DNA of 44,730 nt from an uncultured Candidatus Saccharibacteria bacterium. GTDB lineage: Bacteria; Patescibacteria; Saccharimonadia; Saccharimonadales; UBA4665. The stretch covers positions 1 to 44,730 of the forward strand of contig CAMLQK010000003.1 in assembly GCA_946482285.1 (NCBI GenBank), given 5' to 3'. Below the pieces are notes generated by a model that was not told the DNA's origin, did not search any database, and saw only the letters and a list, made by a program, of their open reading frames with translations. Below, one piece after another: positions 33,015-41,735 of the stretch. The translations under genes and the position numbers were made by a program. Each line of letters begins with the position of its first letter. The first letter of the stretch is position 1.

Positions 33015-34940
33015 ATGCATTATGTGGAAATTTTAGTTGCCGACGCCAGCTACCATGGCACAGAGGCTCTGACATACAGCTCTGAGGTACCCTTACAAAC
33101 AGGGGCGCTCGCCTATGTTCCGCTGCGCAACAAACAAGTCTTGGGCGTTGTAACAAAGGTTGTAAAAAAACCACCCTTCACTACTAAACCGGTTGTCGAA
33201 GTACTTAGTACTGCCCCCATACCACTCGCTCTAATGTCTTTATTAGAATGGATGCGCTCATTTTATCCAGCGCCATTGGGAAGCATAGTACAGCAACTCC
33301 TCCCAAAAGAACTGCCCAAAAGAGCAATCAAGTCACTACTACCTTATAGAGAGGCTTCGCTCGAACTACCACCACTCACAAATGACCAGGAGCATGCCAT
33401 AACCCAAATCAAAAATACGGGTATGCACCTTATCCACGGTGATACAGGCACTGGAAAGACAAGGTTGTACCTAGAATTAGCACTCAGACAATTCAAGCAA
33501 GGCAAATCAAGCTTAGTATTAACGCCAGAAATAGGCCTCACATCACAACTAGCTGCACAATTCACGGCATTATTTGGAGAAAGAGTTATTGTTGTCCATT
33601 CCCAGCTTTCAGAAAGTGTCAGGCGTAAGCTATGGGCAACTATCCTACAAGAAACTGATCCCGTTATCGTTATTGGGCCGCGTTCAGCCCTGTTTACGCC
33701 AATTGCCCGCCTTGGGCTCATTGTGATAGACGAGGCACATGAAGCAGCGTACAAACAAGATCAGAGCCCGTACTATCACACAACATATGTGGCCAGCAAG
33801 CTCGCCTCGCTCCTGGATATACCCCTCATAATTGGCTCTGCCACACCGCTTGTAACAGACTATTTTATTGCGCAGCAAAAATCACTGCCGATCATCCGCA
33901 TGACCCAAACAGCAATCAATAGCAATAATGCCCACGACGTAAGCGTCATTGATCTCCGCGATAGAAGTAAGTTTGTCAAAAAGTCACATTTTTCCGACGA
34001 CCTTATCGCGGCTATAAAGGTAAGTTTGTCAAAAAAGGAACAAGTACTGCTCTTTTTAAACCGCCGGGGAACTGCACGGGTTATTATGTGTGAGAACTGC
34101 GGGTGGCAAGCGCTATGTCCCCACTGTGACGTACCATTGGTATATCATAGCGACCTGCACAGCATGCGCTGCCACAGCTGCGACTTTAGCGGCCGCCCCC
34201 CTACCTCATGCCCTGAATGCAAACATACCGACGTCGTTTTTAGAAGTATTGGCACGAAAGCAATAGCCCACGAAGCAGCACGGCTTTTTCCCGAAGCGAC
34301 TGTACAGCGGTTTGACACAGATAACAAAAAAGACGAGCGAATAGAACGTCATTACCAAGCTGTAAAAGATGGCTCTGTTGATATCCTTGTTGGTACGCAA
34401 ACACTGGCCAAAGGACTCGACCTGCCCAAGCTTGGCCTTGTGGGAGTTATTGTTGCCGATACAAGCTTGTTTGTGCCAGACTTCAGCTCACAAGAGCGGA
34501 CCTATCAGCTACTCAGCCAGGTAATTGGCAGAGTAGGCCGTGGACACCGAAGTAGCAAGGCAATTATTCAAACGTATAACCCCGATAGCCCAGTTCTAAA
34601 GGCTGTATTGGCGAAGGATTGGAATTCTTTTTACAACAATGAATTACAGGAGCGTCGAAAATTCCTATTTCCGCCCTATTGTTACCTCCTAAAGCTATGG
34701 TGTAAACGAGCAACTCAGCAAGGTGCCGAAAAAGCAGCTCGAAACCTTGCAGACGAACTACGAAAAGTTGGATTGCGCATTGTCGTAGAGGGGCCAGCCC
34801 CTTCATTCCACGAAAAGTCACAATCTGGCTACCAGTGGCAGCTTATTGTTAAGGCAAAACAGCGCAGCGAGTTATTAAAAGTTATCCAGCAGCTCCCAGC
34901 GAACTGGCACCATGATATTGATCCGACGAATCTGTTGTAA
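33015..34940 (+). CDS. priA: Primosomal replication-restart helicase PriA
   Basis: This 641-residue DEXH helicase restarts stalled forks. The N-terminal 3'-DNA-binding domain is followed by Walker A GDTGTGKT, Walker B VIDEAHE, and the zinc-binding insertion with CENCGWQALCPHC and CHSC...CPEC. The helicase C-terminal motifs include VGTQTLAKGLDLPKLGLVG and QVIGRVGRG. An ATG at 32994 gives 7 extra residues; 33015 (MHYVEILVADA) better fits the family and is placed 6 nt after TATAAT. It is followed by def, whose -35 overlaps the priA stop codon. Confidence 0.95.
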   Translation: MHYVEILVADASYHGTEALTYSSEVPLQTGALAYVPLRNKQVLGVVTKVVKKPPFTTKPVVEVLSTAPIPLALMSLLEWMRSFYPAPLGSIVQQLLPKELPKRAIKSLLPYREASLELPPLTNDQEHAITQIKNTGMHLIHGDTGTGKTRLYLELALRQFKQGKSSLVLTPEIGLTSQLAAQFTALFGERVIVVHSQLSESVRRKLWATILQETDPVIVIGPRSALFTPIARLGLIVIDEAHEAAYKQDQSPYYHTTYVASKLASLLDIPLIIGSATPLVTDYFIAQQKSLPIIRMTQTAINSNNAHDVSVIDLRDRSKFVKKSHFSDDLIAAIKVSLSKKEQVLLFLNRRGTARVIMCENCGWQALCPHCDVPLVYHSDLHSMRCHSCDFSGRPPTSCPECKHTDVVFRSIGTKAIAHEAARLFPEATVQRFDTDNKKDERIERHYQAVKDGSVDILVGTQTLAKGLDLPKLGLVGVIVADTSLFVPDFSSQERTYQLLSQVIGRVGRGHRSSKAIIQTYNPDSPVLKAVLAKDWNSFYNNELQERRKFLFPPYCYLLKLWCKRATQQGAEKAARNLADELRKVGLRIVVEGPAPSFHEKSQSGYQWQLIVKAKQRSELLKVIQQLPANWHHDIDPTNLL

Positions 34941-34964
34941 TCAGCGTTACAGATACGGTATACT
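34935..34964 (+). promoter_or_regulatory. Promoter of def-fmt
   Basis: A -35 TTGTAA (34935-34940, overlapping the priA stop codon) and a -10 TATACT (34959-34964) are separated by 18 bp. The def ATG follows after 8 nt. Confidence 0.6.
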
Positions 34965-34972
34965 GTCAAGCA

Positions 34973-35545
34973 ATGACCAAAGACGATATCATCTCCCTGC
35001 CTAACCCTCACTTACGCCAACGGTCTCAAAAAGTAGGCATTGTTGACGATTCCATCAAAAAGCTCATTGCGGGCATGAAGTCTGCAACCATCGATTGGGA
35101 AGAGAGCCGAGAACATGAAGTCGGGGTTGCACTTGCAGCCATCCAAGTAGACAAGCTCTACCGTATTGTTGTAATCCGTAATGACTTCGACAACAAAGAC
35201 GACCATACATTCAGTGTTTTCATTAATCCTGTCATTACAAAATACGAAGGCACTGTCGAAGAAGATTACGAAGGATGCCTAAGTGTCCCAGACGTGTACG
35301 GAAAGGTTCCCCGCCACACAAAAGTGCGGATCAAAGCACTTGACGAAGATGGCCGTGAATTCCGTGTTACCGCCGAAGGGTTCTTAGCGCGTATTTTTCA
35401 GCACGAGATAGACCACACAAACGGCATACTCTTTATTGACCACATAAAAGACAGCCCTAAAGCCTTCTTCCGCCTGCAGAAAGATGGCCAGCTAGAGGAG
35501 TTAGACTATGAAAAAGATGTCCTCGCCAATCGTATTCTTTGGTAG
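34973..35545 (+). CDS. def: Peptide deformylase
   Basis: This 190-residue metalloenzyme removes the formyl group from nascent proteins. Motif 1 is GVALAAIQVD (51-60; G-x-A-LAA-x-Q). Motif 2 is EGCLSVP with metal ligand C102, and motif 3 is HEIDH (144-148) providing two histidines and the catalytic Glu. The start lies 8 nt from a TATACT, with no Shine-Dalgarno, so it is likely leaderless. fmt overlaps its end, pairing formylation and deformylation in one transcript. Confidence 0.96.
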   Translation: MTKDDIISLPNPHLRQRSQKVGIVDDSIKKLIAGMKSATIDWEESREHEVGVALAAIQVDKLYRIVVIRNDFDNKDDHTFSVFINPVITKYEGTVEEDYEGCLSVPDVYGKVPRHTKVRIKALDEDGREFRVTAEGFLARIFQHEIDHTNGILFIDHIKDSPKAFFRLQKDGQLEELDYEKDVLANRILW

Positions 35546-36416
35546 CGGTCCAGTAGCAGCGGCCAGCCTTGAACTGATCGCAAAAGCCTTTACTATAGAG
35601 GCAGTCGTCACCAAGCCACGGCCCGCACATCACAAGGGTGATGTGCCTGTTATCCGCGTCGCTGATAGCCTAGGCATTCCCGTCTACACCGTTACCAACA
35701 AACGTACACTCGATGAGCTCATCGAAAATCGGCCATTTAAGAGCACTGTCGCCATCCTGATTGATTTTGGTATTATTGTGTCTCAAAAAGCTATCGACTA
35801 CTTCCCTTTGGGCATTATTAATAGTCACTTCTCGCTCCTGCCAGAATGGCGTGGTGCAGACCCCATCACCTTTTCGATTTTAAGTGGTCAGAATATTACT
35901 GGGGTTAGCCTCATGATGCTCGTACAAGGCATGGATGAAGGGCCCCTCCTCGGGTACGGCGTCTATGACCTTTCCGATGAAATTACAACTCCAGAACTTA
36001 CCGACGCGCTTGTCGAACTTAGCTACGAACTACTGTGCGCCATCGTGCCAGAGTACGTCAAAGGTTCTATTGCGCCACAACCCCAGACCGACAAAATAGA
36101 ACCAACATATTCACGAAAGCTCACCAAAGAAGATGGCATCATTAACTGGCGGAAAAGAGCTGTTGATATCGAGCGTGAAATTCGAGCCTTCATAGAATGG
36201 CCAAAAAGCCGCACCGAAATTGGCGGCAAGGAAGTTATCATAACAAAGGCCCATGTTGTGCCACTCGATGGTCCAGCAGGCACGTTTGACGTCTTTAAAA
36301 AAGAGCTCGTGGCTTTCTGTGGCGATGATGCGCTGGTTATCGACGAGTTAAAGCCAGCTGGCAAAAAAGAAATGACCGGCCAAGCATTTCTGGCCGGTCA
36401 TCATCACCTCTTGTAG
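35508..36416 (+). CDS. fmt: Methionyl-tRNA formyltransferase
   Basis: This 302-residue enzyme formylates initiator Met-tRNA. The formyl-transfer domain has the hallmark NSHFSLLPEWRGADPI (105-120), and the C-terminal OB-like domain includes TYSRKLTKEDGIINW. The ATG at 35508 overlaps def by 38 bp and has GAGGAG 8 nt upstream; the next ATG at 35517 is an alternative. The 3' end also contains the hairpin that forms the terminator of the opposite gene (see 36363-36401). Confidence 0.95.
   Translation: MKKMSSPIVFFGSGPVAAASLELIAKAFTIEAVVTKPRPAHHKGDVPVIRVADSLGIPVYTVTNKRTLDELIENRPFKSTVAILIDFGIIVSQKAIDYFPLGIINSHFSLLPEWRGADPITFSILSGQNITGVSLMMLVQGMDEGPLLGYGVYDLSDEITTPELTDALVELSYELLCAIVPEYVKGSIAPQPQTDKIEPTYSRKLTKEDGIINWRKRAVDIEREIRAFIEWPKSRTEIGGKEVIITKAHVVPLDGPAGTFDVFKKELVAFCGDDALVIDELKPAGKKEMTGQAFLAGHHHLL
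36363..36401 (-). terminator. Terminator of the DUF5663-like gene, inside fmt
   Basis: On the minus strand, ATGACCGGCCA (36391-36401) pairs perfectly with TGGCCGGTCAT (36372-36382) around an 8-nt loop, and TTTCTTTTTT (36363-36372) follows. The 11-bp GC-rich stem lies inside the last codons of fmt, where it encodes MTGQAFLAGHHH. Confidence 0.75.
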
Positions 36417-36432
36417 ACTATAATCTAAGAAT

Positions 36433-37002
36433 TTAAGCTGCTTGTTCAAAGTCAGTTTGGTCGACAGGGTTTTGTTGGGGTGGCTGGCTATATGGCGTAG
36501 GGCCATATTGCTGAGGCTGCTGCATAGGAGCACCTGGCTGCTGCTGTTGGGGCGCAGGAGTTGCGTATTGCTGGTATGTGGGCTGCTGCGCCACGCCTGG
36601 TGCCGGCTGAGCATAAGGGTCAGCATATTGTGGCTGCTGGTATGCCTGAGGAGGAGTTTGCTGTGGCATTTGTGCGTATTGCTGGTGATGGGCTTGGGCT
36701 GATGCAAGAATCTGAGGGGAGGCTTGGCGAACCTCATTCTTTAGCACTTCGAACTCCTGTGACACCACATCTTTGTAGTTAGGGAAATTAGTCTCAAGCC
36801 AATGCAACGCACCTTGTTCATCGTTGCGGGTAATAAAACCTTCGAATTCGTCAAGCTGCGCATCGGTCATCTGACGGGCAAGCGTCGTACCTACACGCAT
36901 CTCGAGTGTTTCATAGATTTGTTTGAGCAAGGCCCTTTTTTCTTCAGGTGGCAGTGTCTGAAGACCAAGTTCTGTAAGTAAATTATCATCAAGCTTAATC
37001 AT
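36433..37002 (-). CDS. DUF5663-like protein with Pro/Gln-rich tail
   Basis: In this 189-residue protein the first about 90 residues (MIKLDDNLLTELGLQTLPPE, RQMTDAQLDEFEGFI) match a helical domain I associate with the CPR family DUF5663. The rest is a low-complexity tail rich in Gln, Pro, Ala and Tyr (YQQPQYADPYAQ, PQQQQPGAPMQQPQQYG). No signal peptide is present. A TATAAT and an AAGGAG Shine-Dalgarno lie just upstream of the ATG. Its role is unknown. Its terminator lies within fmt. Confidence 0.8.
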   Translation of the reverse strand: MIKLDDNLLTELGLQTLPPEEKRALLKQIYETLEMRVGTTLARQMTDAQLDEFEGFITRNDEQGALHWLETNFPNYKDVVSQEFEVLKNEVRQASPQILASAQAHHQQYAQMPQQTPPQAYQQPQYADPYAQPAPGVAQQPTYQQYATPAPQQQQPGAPMQQPQQYGPTPYSQPPQQNPVDQTDFEQAA

Positions 37003-37059
37003 GCAAACTCCTTATAGCAATTATATGGTACCACGTTCATATTTTTCGTGGCGAGTATT

Positions 37060-38820
37060 TTATAGGGATCGGCTAATAGTTTCGCGAGTAAAGAGTTCGA
37101 TATGGTCGCCCTCTTGCACTTCGACTTTTGAGGTAGACTTAAAGCTTAGGCCGCACATTTCGCCCTCGAACACCTCTTTTGCCTCCTGCGGGCCACGCTT
37201 AAGGCCAGTAATTTCAACCTCAGCAAGCTGTTTGCCGTCACGCATAATACGAGCAAGTGCTGGAGAAACAAGCTTGCCTTTTGTAACTTCACCACCACAG
37301 ATGACCTCTGTCTTGGTCGTCTTGAAGACGCCCCTGACAACAAGTCGGCCCATATCAGACTCAACAATCTCGGGGGCAAGAAGCTCACTCAAGCCGTCAC
37401 GTACATCATCAATAAGTTCATAAATGATGCGGTACAAGCGAATTGAGATTTTATCGCGACTTGCCAGGCGCTTGATGTTTGCAGGAACGGTTACGTTAAA
37501 GCCATAGATGATAGCGCCACTTGTAACTGCCAAGTGCAAATCGTTTTCGGTAACAGCACCGACGCCAGAACTTACAATGTGCACAGCAACTTCATCAGTA
37601 TCTAATGCTTTAAGGCTATCAATTACAGACGTCAAGGAGCCTTGTACGTCGGCACGAATAATAATATTCAGGTTTTGGACTTGGTTGTTGCGATTGATCA
37701 TGCGGATCAGCTCGCTGCTGTTCATGTCGCTCCGCCCAGAAGCAGACTGGCGCTGGATAGCTGCCTTCTCAGCCTGGGAGCGGGCTTCCTTTTCATTTTT
37801 AACAACATTGAATTCATCGCCAAATTCTGGCAATGTTTTAAAGCCAGTCATTACAACAGGGGTAGATGGCGTCGCCTCCTTCAGAGGGGATCCATCCGTA
37901 CCTTGTAGAGTACGAATTTTAGCGTATGTTGCCCCTGCAACAACAAAGTCACCAACTTTTACTGTCCCTTGTTCAATCAGGGCATTTGCAATAGGGCCTT
38001 TGCCCTGCTCCATATGGGCTTCGATAATCAAGCCAGTCGCAACACCGGTAGTATCGGCGCGGAGGTCTTCGACATCACTTACTAGCAAGATCATATCAAG
38101 CAGTGCATCGATACCCTGCTTGGTCTTAGCAGAGACTTCGACAATTACAGTGTCGCCGCCCCACTCTTCCGGTAACAAATCTTGTTCAGCAAGTTGTTGC
38201 TTGATGCGGTTGGGGTCTGCACCTTCTTTGTCAATTTTATTGATTGCTATAACAATCTTAACCGCAGCTTTGCGGGCAAAACGAATAGCCTCAAGTGTTT
38301 GGGGCTTAATGCCATCGTCAGCAGCCACAACAATGATTGCAATATCGGTCAAATGGGCACCATGCTCGCGGATAGCAGCAAATGCTTCATGACCTGGCGT
38401 ATCAAGGAAAGTGATCGCACGGTCATTATGCTGAATCTGGTAAGCAGAAATATGCTGTGTAATACCCCCAGCTTCACCCTTCACCACCTGAGCACCACGA
38501 ATAGCATCCAGCAAGCTTGTCTTACCATGGTCAACGTGGCCCATTACAGCCACTACAGGAGGTCGCGTAGCAGCATCATCACTGTGCTGGCGTTTTTGGC
38601 GCGTCGGAGCGACTTGGGCGACAACTTTCTTCGAAAGTTCTACGTCCAATCCTAATTCCTCTACGATAATCTGTGCCGTATCAAAGTCGATACGCTCATT
38701 AACGGTAGCCATGACGCCGTTCTTCATCAGTTCACCAATGAGTTTAGTCACTGGCAAGCTCAGCTTTTCGGCAAGTGTGCCTACGGTTATCATGTCTTCA
38801 ATTTCAATAGTCCGAGCCAT
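37060..38820 (-). CDS. infB: Translation initiation factor IF-2
   Basis: This 586-residue GTPase brings formyl-Met-tRNA to the ribosome. An N-terminal IF2_N-like helical region (1-60, ITVGTLAEKLSLPVTKLIGE) is followed by G1 GHVDHGKT (94-101), G3 DTPGH, G4 NKID, then the beta-barrel domains and the IF2 C-terminal domain ending FTRETISRSL. The long N-terminal extension of E. coli IF2 is absent. AAAGGAG lies 9 nt before the ATG. rpsA and the DUF5663-like gene are codirectional neighbours. Confidence 0.97.
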   Translation of the reverse strand: MARTIEIEDMITVGTLAEKLSLPVTKLIGELMKNGVMATVNERIDFDTAQIIVEELGLDVELSKKVVAQVAPTRQKRQHSDDAATRPPVVAVMGHVDHGKTSLLDAIRGAQVVKGEAGGITQHISAYQIQHNDRAITFLDTPGHEAFAAIREHGAHLTDIAIIVVAADDGIKPQTLEAIRFARKAAVKIVIAINKIDKEGADPNRIKQQLAEQDLLPEEWGGDTVIVEVSAKTKQGIDALLDMILLVSDVEDLRADTTGVATGLIIEAHMEQGKGPIANALIEQGTVKVGDFVVAGATYAKIRTLQGTDGSPLKEATPSTPVVMTGFKTLPEFGDEFNVVKNEKEARSQAEKAAIQRQSASGRSDMNSSELIRMINRNNQVQNLNIIIRADVQGSLTSVIDSLKALDTDEVAVHIVSSGVGAVTENDLHLAVTSGAIIYGFNVTVPANIKRLASRDKISIRLYRIIYELIDDVRDGLSELLAPEIVESDMGRLVVRGVFKTTKTEVICGGEVTKGKLVSPALARIMRDGKQLAEVEITGLKRGPQEAKEVFEGEMCGLSFKSTSKVEVQEGDHIELFTRETISRSL

Positions 38821-38872
38821 GAGAAGGCACTCCTTTCTGCCGTAAACGGCGTCATAATACTGTTACGAGCTA

Positions 38873-39940
38873 CTATTTAGCGCTCTTAAGGCTCAATGCA
38901 ATTTTGCGGTTCTCGGTGTCGATGTCGAGCACCTTAAACTGCTTCTTTTCATTAAGCTGGAAGATCTGTTGTGGGTCAACTGTTTCGTCATCACTCATTT
39001 CTGAAACGTGTACAAGTGCTTCAACACTAGGGCTAAGCTGCACAAACGCGCCGAAAGGAGTAATACGAGTAATTTTGCCTTCAACGATGTCACCGCGGCT
39101 GAAAGCTTTTACTTCTTGCAACCATGGGTCTTCCGACATTTGCTTTAGGCTGAGGCTGAGGCGGTCTTTGTCGATAGCAATAATTTTTGCCTTAACAGTG
39201 TCGCCAACCTTGACGTACTTGCGCGGGTCTTCAACACGTTCCCAAGAGATCTCAGAAATGTGGATCAGGCCTTCAATACCGTCGACATTTACAAATGCAC
39301 CGAAGTCGATAACGCCGGTGATAACACCTTCAACTTCGTCGCCAACCTTAAGAGTTGCGAAGCGAGCCTGCATGTCGTCCTTGACTGCTTCTTTTTCAGA
39401 GAAGATCAGCTTGTTGTCCTTGCGGCTAACATCAAGAACACGCACACGGATTGGCTTGCCGACTAATGCATTCAGTTTCTGTAGAATCTCATCCTTGTCA
39501 GCACCGGATACCCGTGGGTAGTGGCCGGCCGCCAACTGAGAAACTGGCAAGAAGCCGCGGATACCCTCGAGTTCAACCAACAGACCGCCACGGTTGGCGT
39601 CATATGGAGAAACTTCGATGATTTCCTGTGCCTCAAATACACGCTTGAGCTCATCCCAACCGCGATCTTTAGCAGCACGCTTCATGCTAAGAAGTGCGTA
39701 ACCTTCTTCGAGCTCTGGGTCGATAACGCTCACTGTTACCTGCTGACCAAGCTCGAGCTGCTGACCATGGCCAATTTCGCGGCGCATGACAACACCGACA
39801 CCTTTGGCGCCAAGGTCGATCCACACTTCGTGCTTCTTTACGGAGCTAACAACACCCTCGACAACTTCACCGCTCTCAAGGTGCTTGATGTCGCTGGCAG
39901 CCAAAAGCTCATCCATTGTTATTGTAGTATTTTTTGACAT
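38873..39940 (-). CDS. rpsA: Ribosomal protein bS1 (four S1 domains)
   Basis: This 355-residue protein has four S1 RNA-binding repeats at about 19-90, 105-178, 192-264 and 276-352. The third, GDEVEGVITGVIDFGAFVNV and IEGLIHISEISW, is the best match. It is shorter than the six-domain S1 of E. coli, as in many Gram-positive and CPR bacteria. AAGGAGG precedes the ATG by 10 nt. S1 helps recruit mRNAs, which is relevant because many genes here lack Shine-Dalgarno sequences. Confidence 0.93.
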   Translation of the reverse strand: MSKNTTITMDELLAASDIKHLESGEVVEGVVSSVKKHEVWIDLGAKGVGVVMRREIGHGQQLELGQQVTVSVIDPELEEGYALLSMKRAAKDRGWDELKRVFEAQEIIEVSPYDANRGGLLVELEGIRGFLPVSQLAAGHYPRVSGADKDEILQKLNALVGKPIRVRVLDVSRKDNKLIFSEKEAVKDDMQARFATLKVGDEVEGVITGVIDFGAFVNVDGIEGLIHISEISWERVEDPRKYVKVGDTVKAKIIAIDKDRLSLSLKQMSEDPWLQEVKAFSRGDIVEGKITRITPFGAFVQLSPSVEALVHVSEMSDDETVDPQQIFQLNEKKQFKVLDIDTENRKIALSLKSAK

Positions 39941-40066
39941 GTTTTACATGCCTCCTTCTGATATATTTCCATACACCCATCCTGTAAGATGAGCGCAAGA
40001 TTACACACATTATACCTGTTTTACCTCTCTGGGTCAAAGTTAAGGCAAATATAGCAGCACACTGCA

Positions 40067-40075
40067 TGCTACAAT
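40067..40075 (+). promoter_or_regulatory. Extended -10 promoter of the ROK gene
   Basis: TGCTACAAT is an extended -10 (TG, one base, hexamer at 40070-40075). The ATG at 40086 follows 10 nt after it, with no Shine-Dalgarno. Confidence 0.5.
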
Positions 40076-40085
40076 AAAATTAACT

Positions 40086-40925
40086 ATGTATGTAGCAATT
40101 GATATCGGCGGTACCAAGACTCTTGTCGCAACGTTTGATAGCGTGGGCGCTATTCAAGAACAGCACAAATTCCTTACTCCGCAAAACTATAAACAATTCA
40201 TTGTTGAGTTGGCAAAAACTGTTGCAAAATTATCTACACAATCCTTCACTAGTGCTTGTGTTGCAGTGCCCGGTCGGGTTAACCGCGACAGCGGGATAGG
40301 AATAGCGTTCGGGAATCTGCCCTGGACAAATGTTCCAATCCAAAAAGATGTAGCCGCAATATTGGAGTGTCCTGTTGTTGTAGAAAACGATGCAAACCTT
40401 GCAGGTCTTTCTGAGGCAGTTGAACTAAAAAATAGGTACGACAAGGTCTTGTACCTTACGATTAGCACCGGCATTGGTGCCGGACTCGTCATTGGCCAAG
40501 AAATTGATCCTGATTTTGCAGACACAGAGGGCGGCCATATTATCCTTGAACACAACGGCAAACGACAGCGGTGGGAGCGATTTGCGTCGGGCAGCGCAAT
40601 CGTCCGCCGCTTTGGCAAGCGCGCCCAAGACATCCACGACGTTAAAACCTGGCGCCTTATAGCCAGGAGTATCTCTGCAGGCGTTATCGATCTCGTAGCC
40701 ATTCTGCAGCCGGAGGTCATCGTTTTTGGTGGTGGCGTCGGCCAATACTTTGAACGTTTTAAGCCATACCTGGAAGAAGAACTTAAACACTACGACACAC
40801 CACTCACCCCCGTACCACCCCTTCGGCAAGCAAAGCGTGCAAACGAAGCCGTCATCTACGGTTGTTACTACCTGGCAAAAAGAAACGCCCATGACAAATC
40901 TCATACAACACCTACAGTCAAATAA
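40086..40925 (+). CDS. ROK-family sugar kinase or regulator-like protein
   Basis: This 279-residue ROK-family protein has no DNA-binding domain, so it is more likely a kinase than a repressor. The ATP-binding phosphate motif is IDIGGTKT, the catalytic Asp lies in VENDANLAGLSEA, and STGIGAGLVI and EGGHIILEH follow. The usual ROK zinc cluster (CxCGxxGC) after the GGHxxLE motif is absent; KRQRWERFASGSA is found instead. Its sugar substrate cannot be told. It overlaps the next gene by 35 bp. Confidence 0.9.
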   Translation: MYVAIDIGGTKTLVATFDSVGAIQEQHKFLTPQNYKQFIVELAKTVAKLSTQSFTSACVAVPGRVNRDSGIGIAFGNLPWTNVPIQKDVAAILECPVVVENDANLAGLSEAVELKNRYDKVLYLTISTGIGAGLVIGQEIDPDFADTEGGHIILEHNGKRQRWERFASGSAIVRRFGKRAQDIHDVKTWRLIARSISAGVIDLVAILQPEVIVFGGGVGQYFERFKPYLEEELKHYDTPLTPVPPLRQAKRANEAVIYGCYYLAKRNAHDKSHTTPTVK

Positions 40926-41340
40926 TCCAGATATACGCTTCGTACACAGTAGTCAATTCTCTTGGTCACATCGCAAGAACCAGGTAAGCTACGCAAGCCT
41001 CAGCAAAGAAGAAGACGGCTGGAGCCTTTTGCATGAAGTTGGCCACGCCCTCCTTGGGCATACTACTTACGCAACAGACATAGAATTGCTTAAAAAAGAG
41101 GTTGCTGCATGGCAAAAAGCAGCAGCGATTGCAGTCACATATAACATTAAAATTGACGAGGAGTTCATTGAAGACTGTCTTGATTCATATCGTGACTGGC
41201 TTTTTAAGCGGAGTACTTGCCCGTCTTGCCGTGTACAAGGCGTTCAGAAGACACCTGAGCAATATTCTTGCCTGAACTGTAAAAGTACATGGGTTGTTAC
41301 CAAATCAAGATTCTGCAGGCCCTATAGGCGCTCAAAATAG
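40891..41340 (+). CDS. HExxH metallopeptidase-like protein with C-terminal zinc ribbon
   Basis: This is a 149-residue protein from ATG 40891 (MTNLIQHLQSNNPDIRF), inside the 3' end of the ROK gene. A zinc-protease signature H48-E49-V50-G51-H52 (LLHEVGHALLGH) lies in an ImmA/IrrE-like context, followed by a helical segment. A zinc ribbon of four cysteines (C110, C113, C127, C130) follows near the C-terminus (CPSC...CLNC). The frame reaches 40726, but the upstream part is out-of-frame ROK sequence with no family support. I do not know a named family with this fold order. Confidence 0.8.
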   Translation: MTNLIQHLQSNNPDIRFVHSSQFSWSHRKNQVSYASLSKEEDGWSLLHEVGHALLGHTTYATDIELLKKEVAAWQKAAAIAVTYNIKIDEEFIEDCLDSYRDWLFKRSTCPSCRVQGVQKTPEQYSCLNCKSTWVVTKSRFCRPYRRSK

Positions 41341-41341
41341 A

Positions 41342-41366
41342 AAAACTCCGCTTACGCGGAGCTTTT
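41342..41366. terminator. Bidirectional terminator after the metallopeptidase and KGG genes
   Basis: CTCCGC (41346-41351) pairs with GCGGAG (41356-41361) around a TTAC loop, with AAAAA and TTTT flanks. Confidence 0.85.
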
Positions 41367-41388
41367 CTATAGCTGTAGTTACTACCTA

Positions 41389-41640
41389 TTAAGCAGCAAG
41401 CTGAAATTCGTCCTGGCTGCGCTCAACAGTCAGGTCAGCCGTAGACTCAGTCTTTTTGGTGCGGCGTGAGATGCGGCCACCTTTTGCGCCAGCAGCACGT
41501 GCTAGCTCGCGGTTAGCGTAAAAACCACCTGTGCGGCCTTTCTTACCACCCATAGCGCCAATCTTTGCATAAAAATCGGCACCGTATTTGCTCTTGTTGG
41601 TAGAAGCAGCAGCTTTACCACCTACTTTTGTACCTGCCAT
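41389..41640 (-). CDS. KGG-repeat stress-type protein
   Basis: This 83-residue basic, Gly/Lys-rich protein contains GADFYAKIGAMGGKKG and RAAGAKGGRISRRT, the KGG motif found in general-stress and conidiation-type proteins. It also begins MAGTKVGGKAA. A hydrophilic tail ends FQLAA. The gene has a strong promoter, a leader of about 90 nt with a terminator-like hairpin, and an AAGGAG ribosome-binding site. It is likely an abundant cytosolic protein; its function is unknown. Confidence 0.85.
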   Translation of the reverse strand: MAGTKVGGKAAASTNKSKYGADFYAKIGAMGGKKGRTGGFYANRELARAAGAKGGRISRRTKKTESTADLTVERSQDEFQLAA

Positions 41641-41678
41641 AGGATACGTCTCCTTTAGTTACTGCTTTCGTCTCCAAT

Positions 41679-41706
41679 AAAAAAGTCCCGCCAGAAATGG
41701 CGAAAC
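41679..41706 (-). promoter_or_regulatory. Terminator-like hairpin in the KGG leader
   Basis: On the minus strand, GTTTCGCCA (41698-41706) pairs with TGGCGGGAC (41685-41693) around a TTTC loop and is followed by TTTTTT (41679-41684). It lies between the KGG promoter and its ATG, so it may attenuate transcription. Confidence 0.6.
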
Positions 41707-41735
41707 CCTCTCATCTTCCTCACGAAATTATATAT

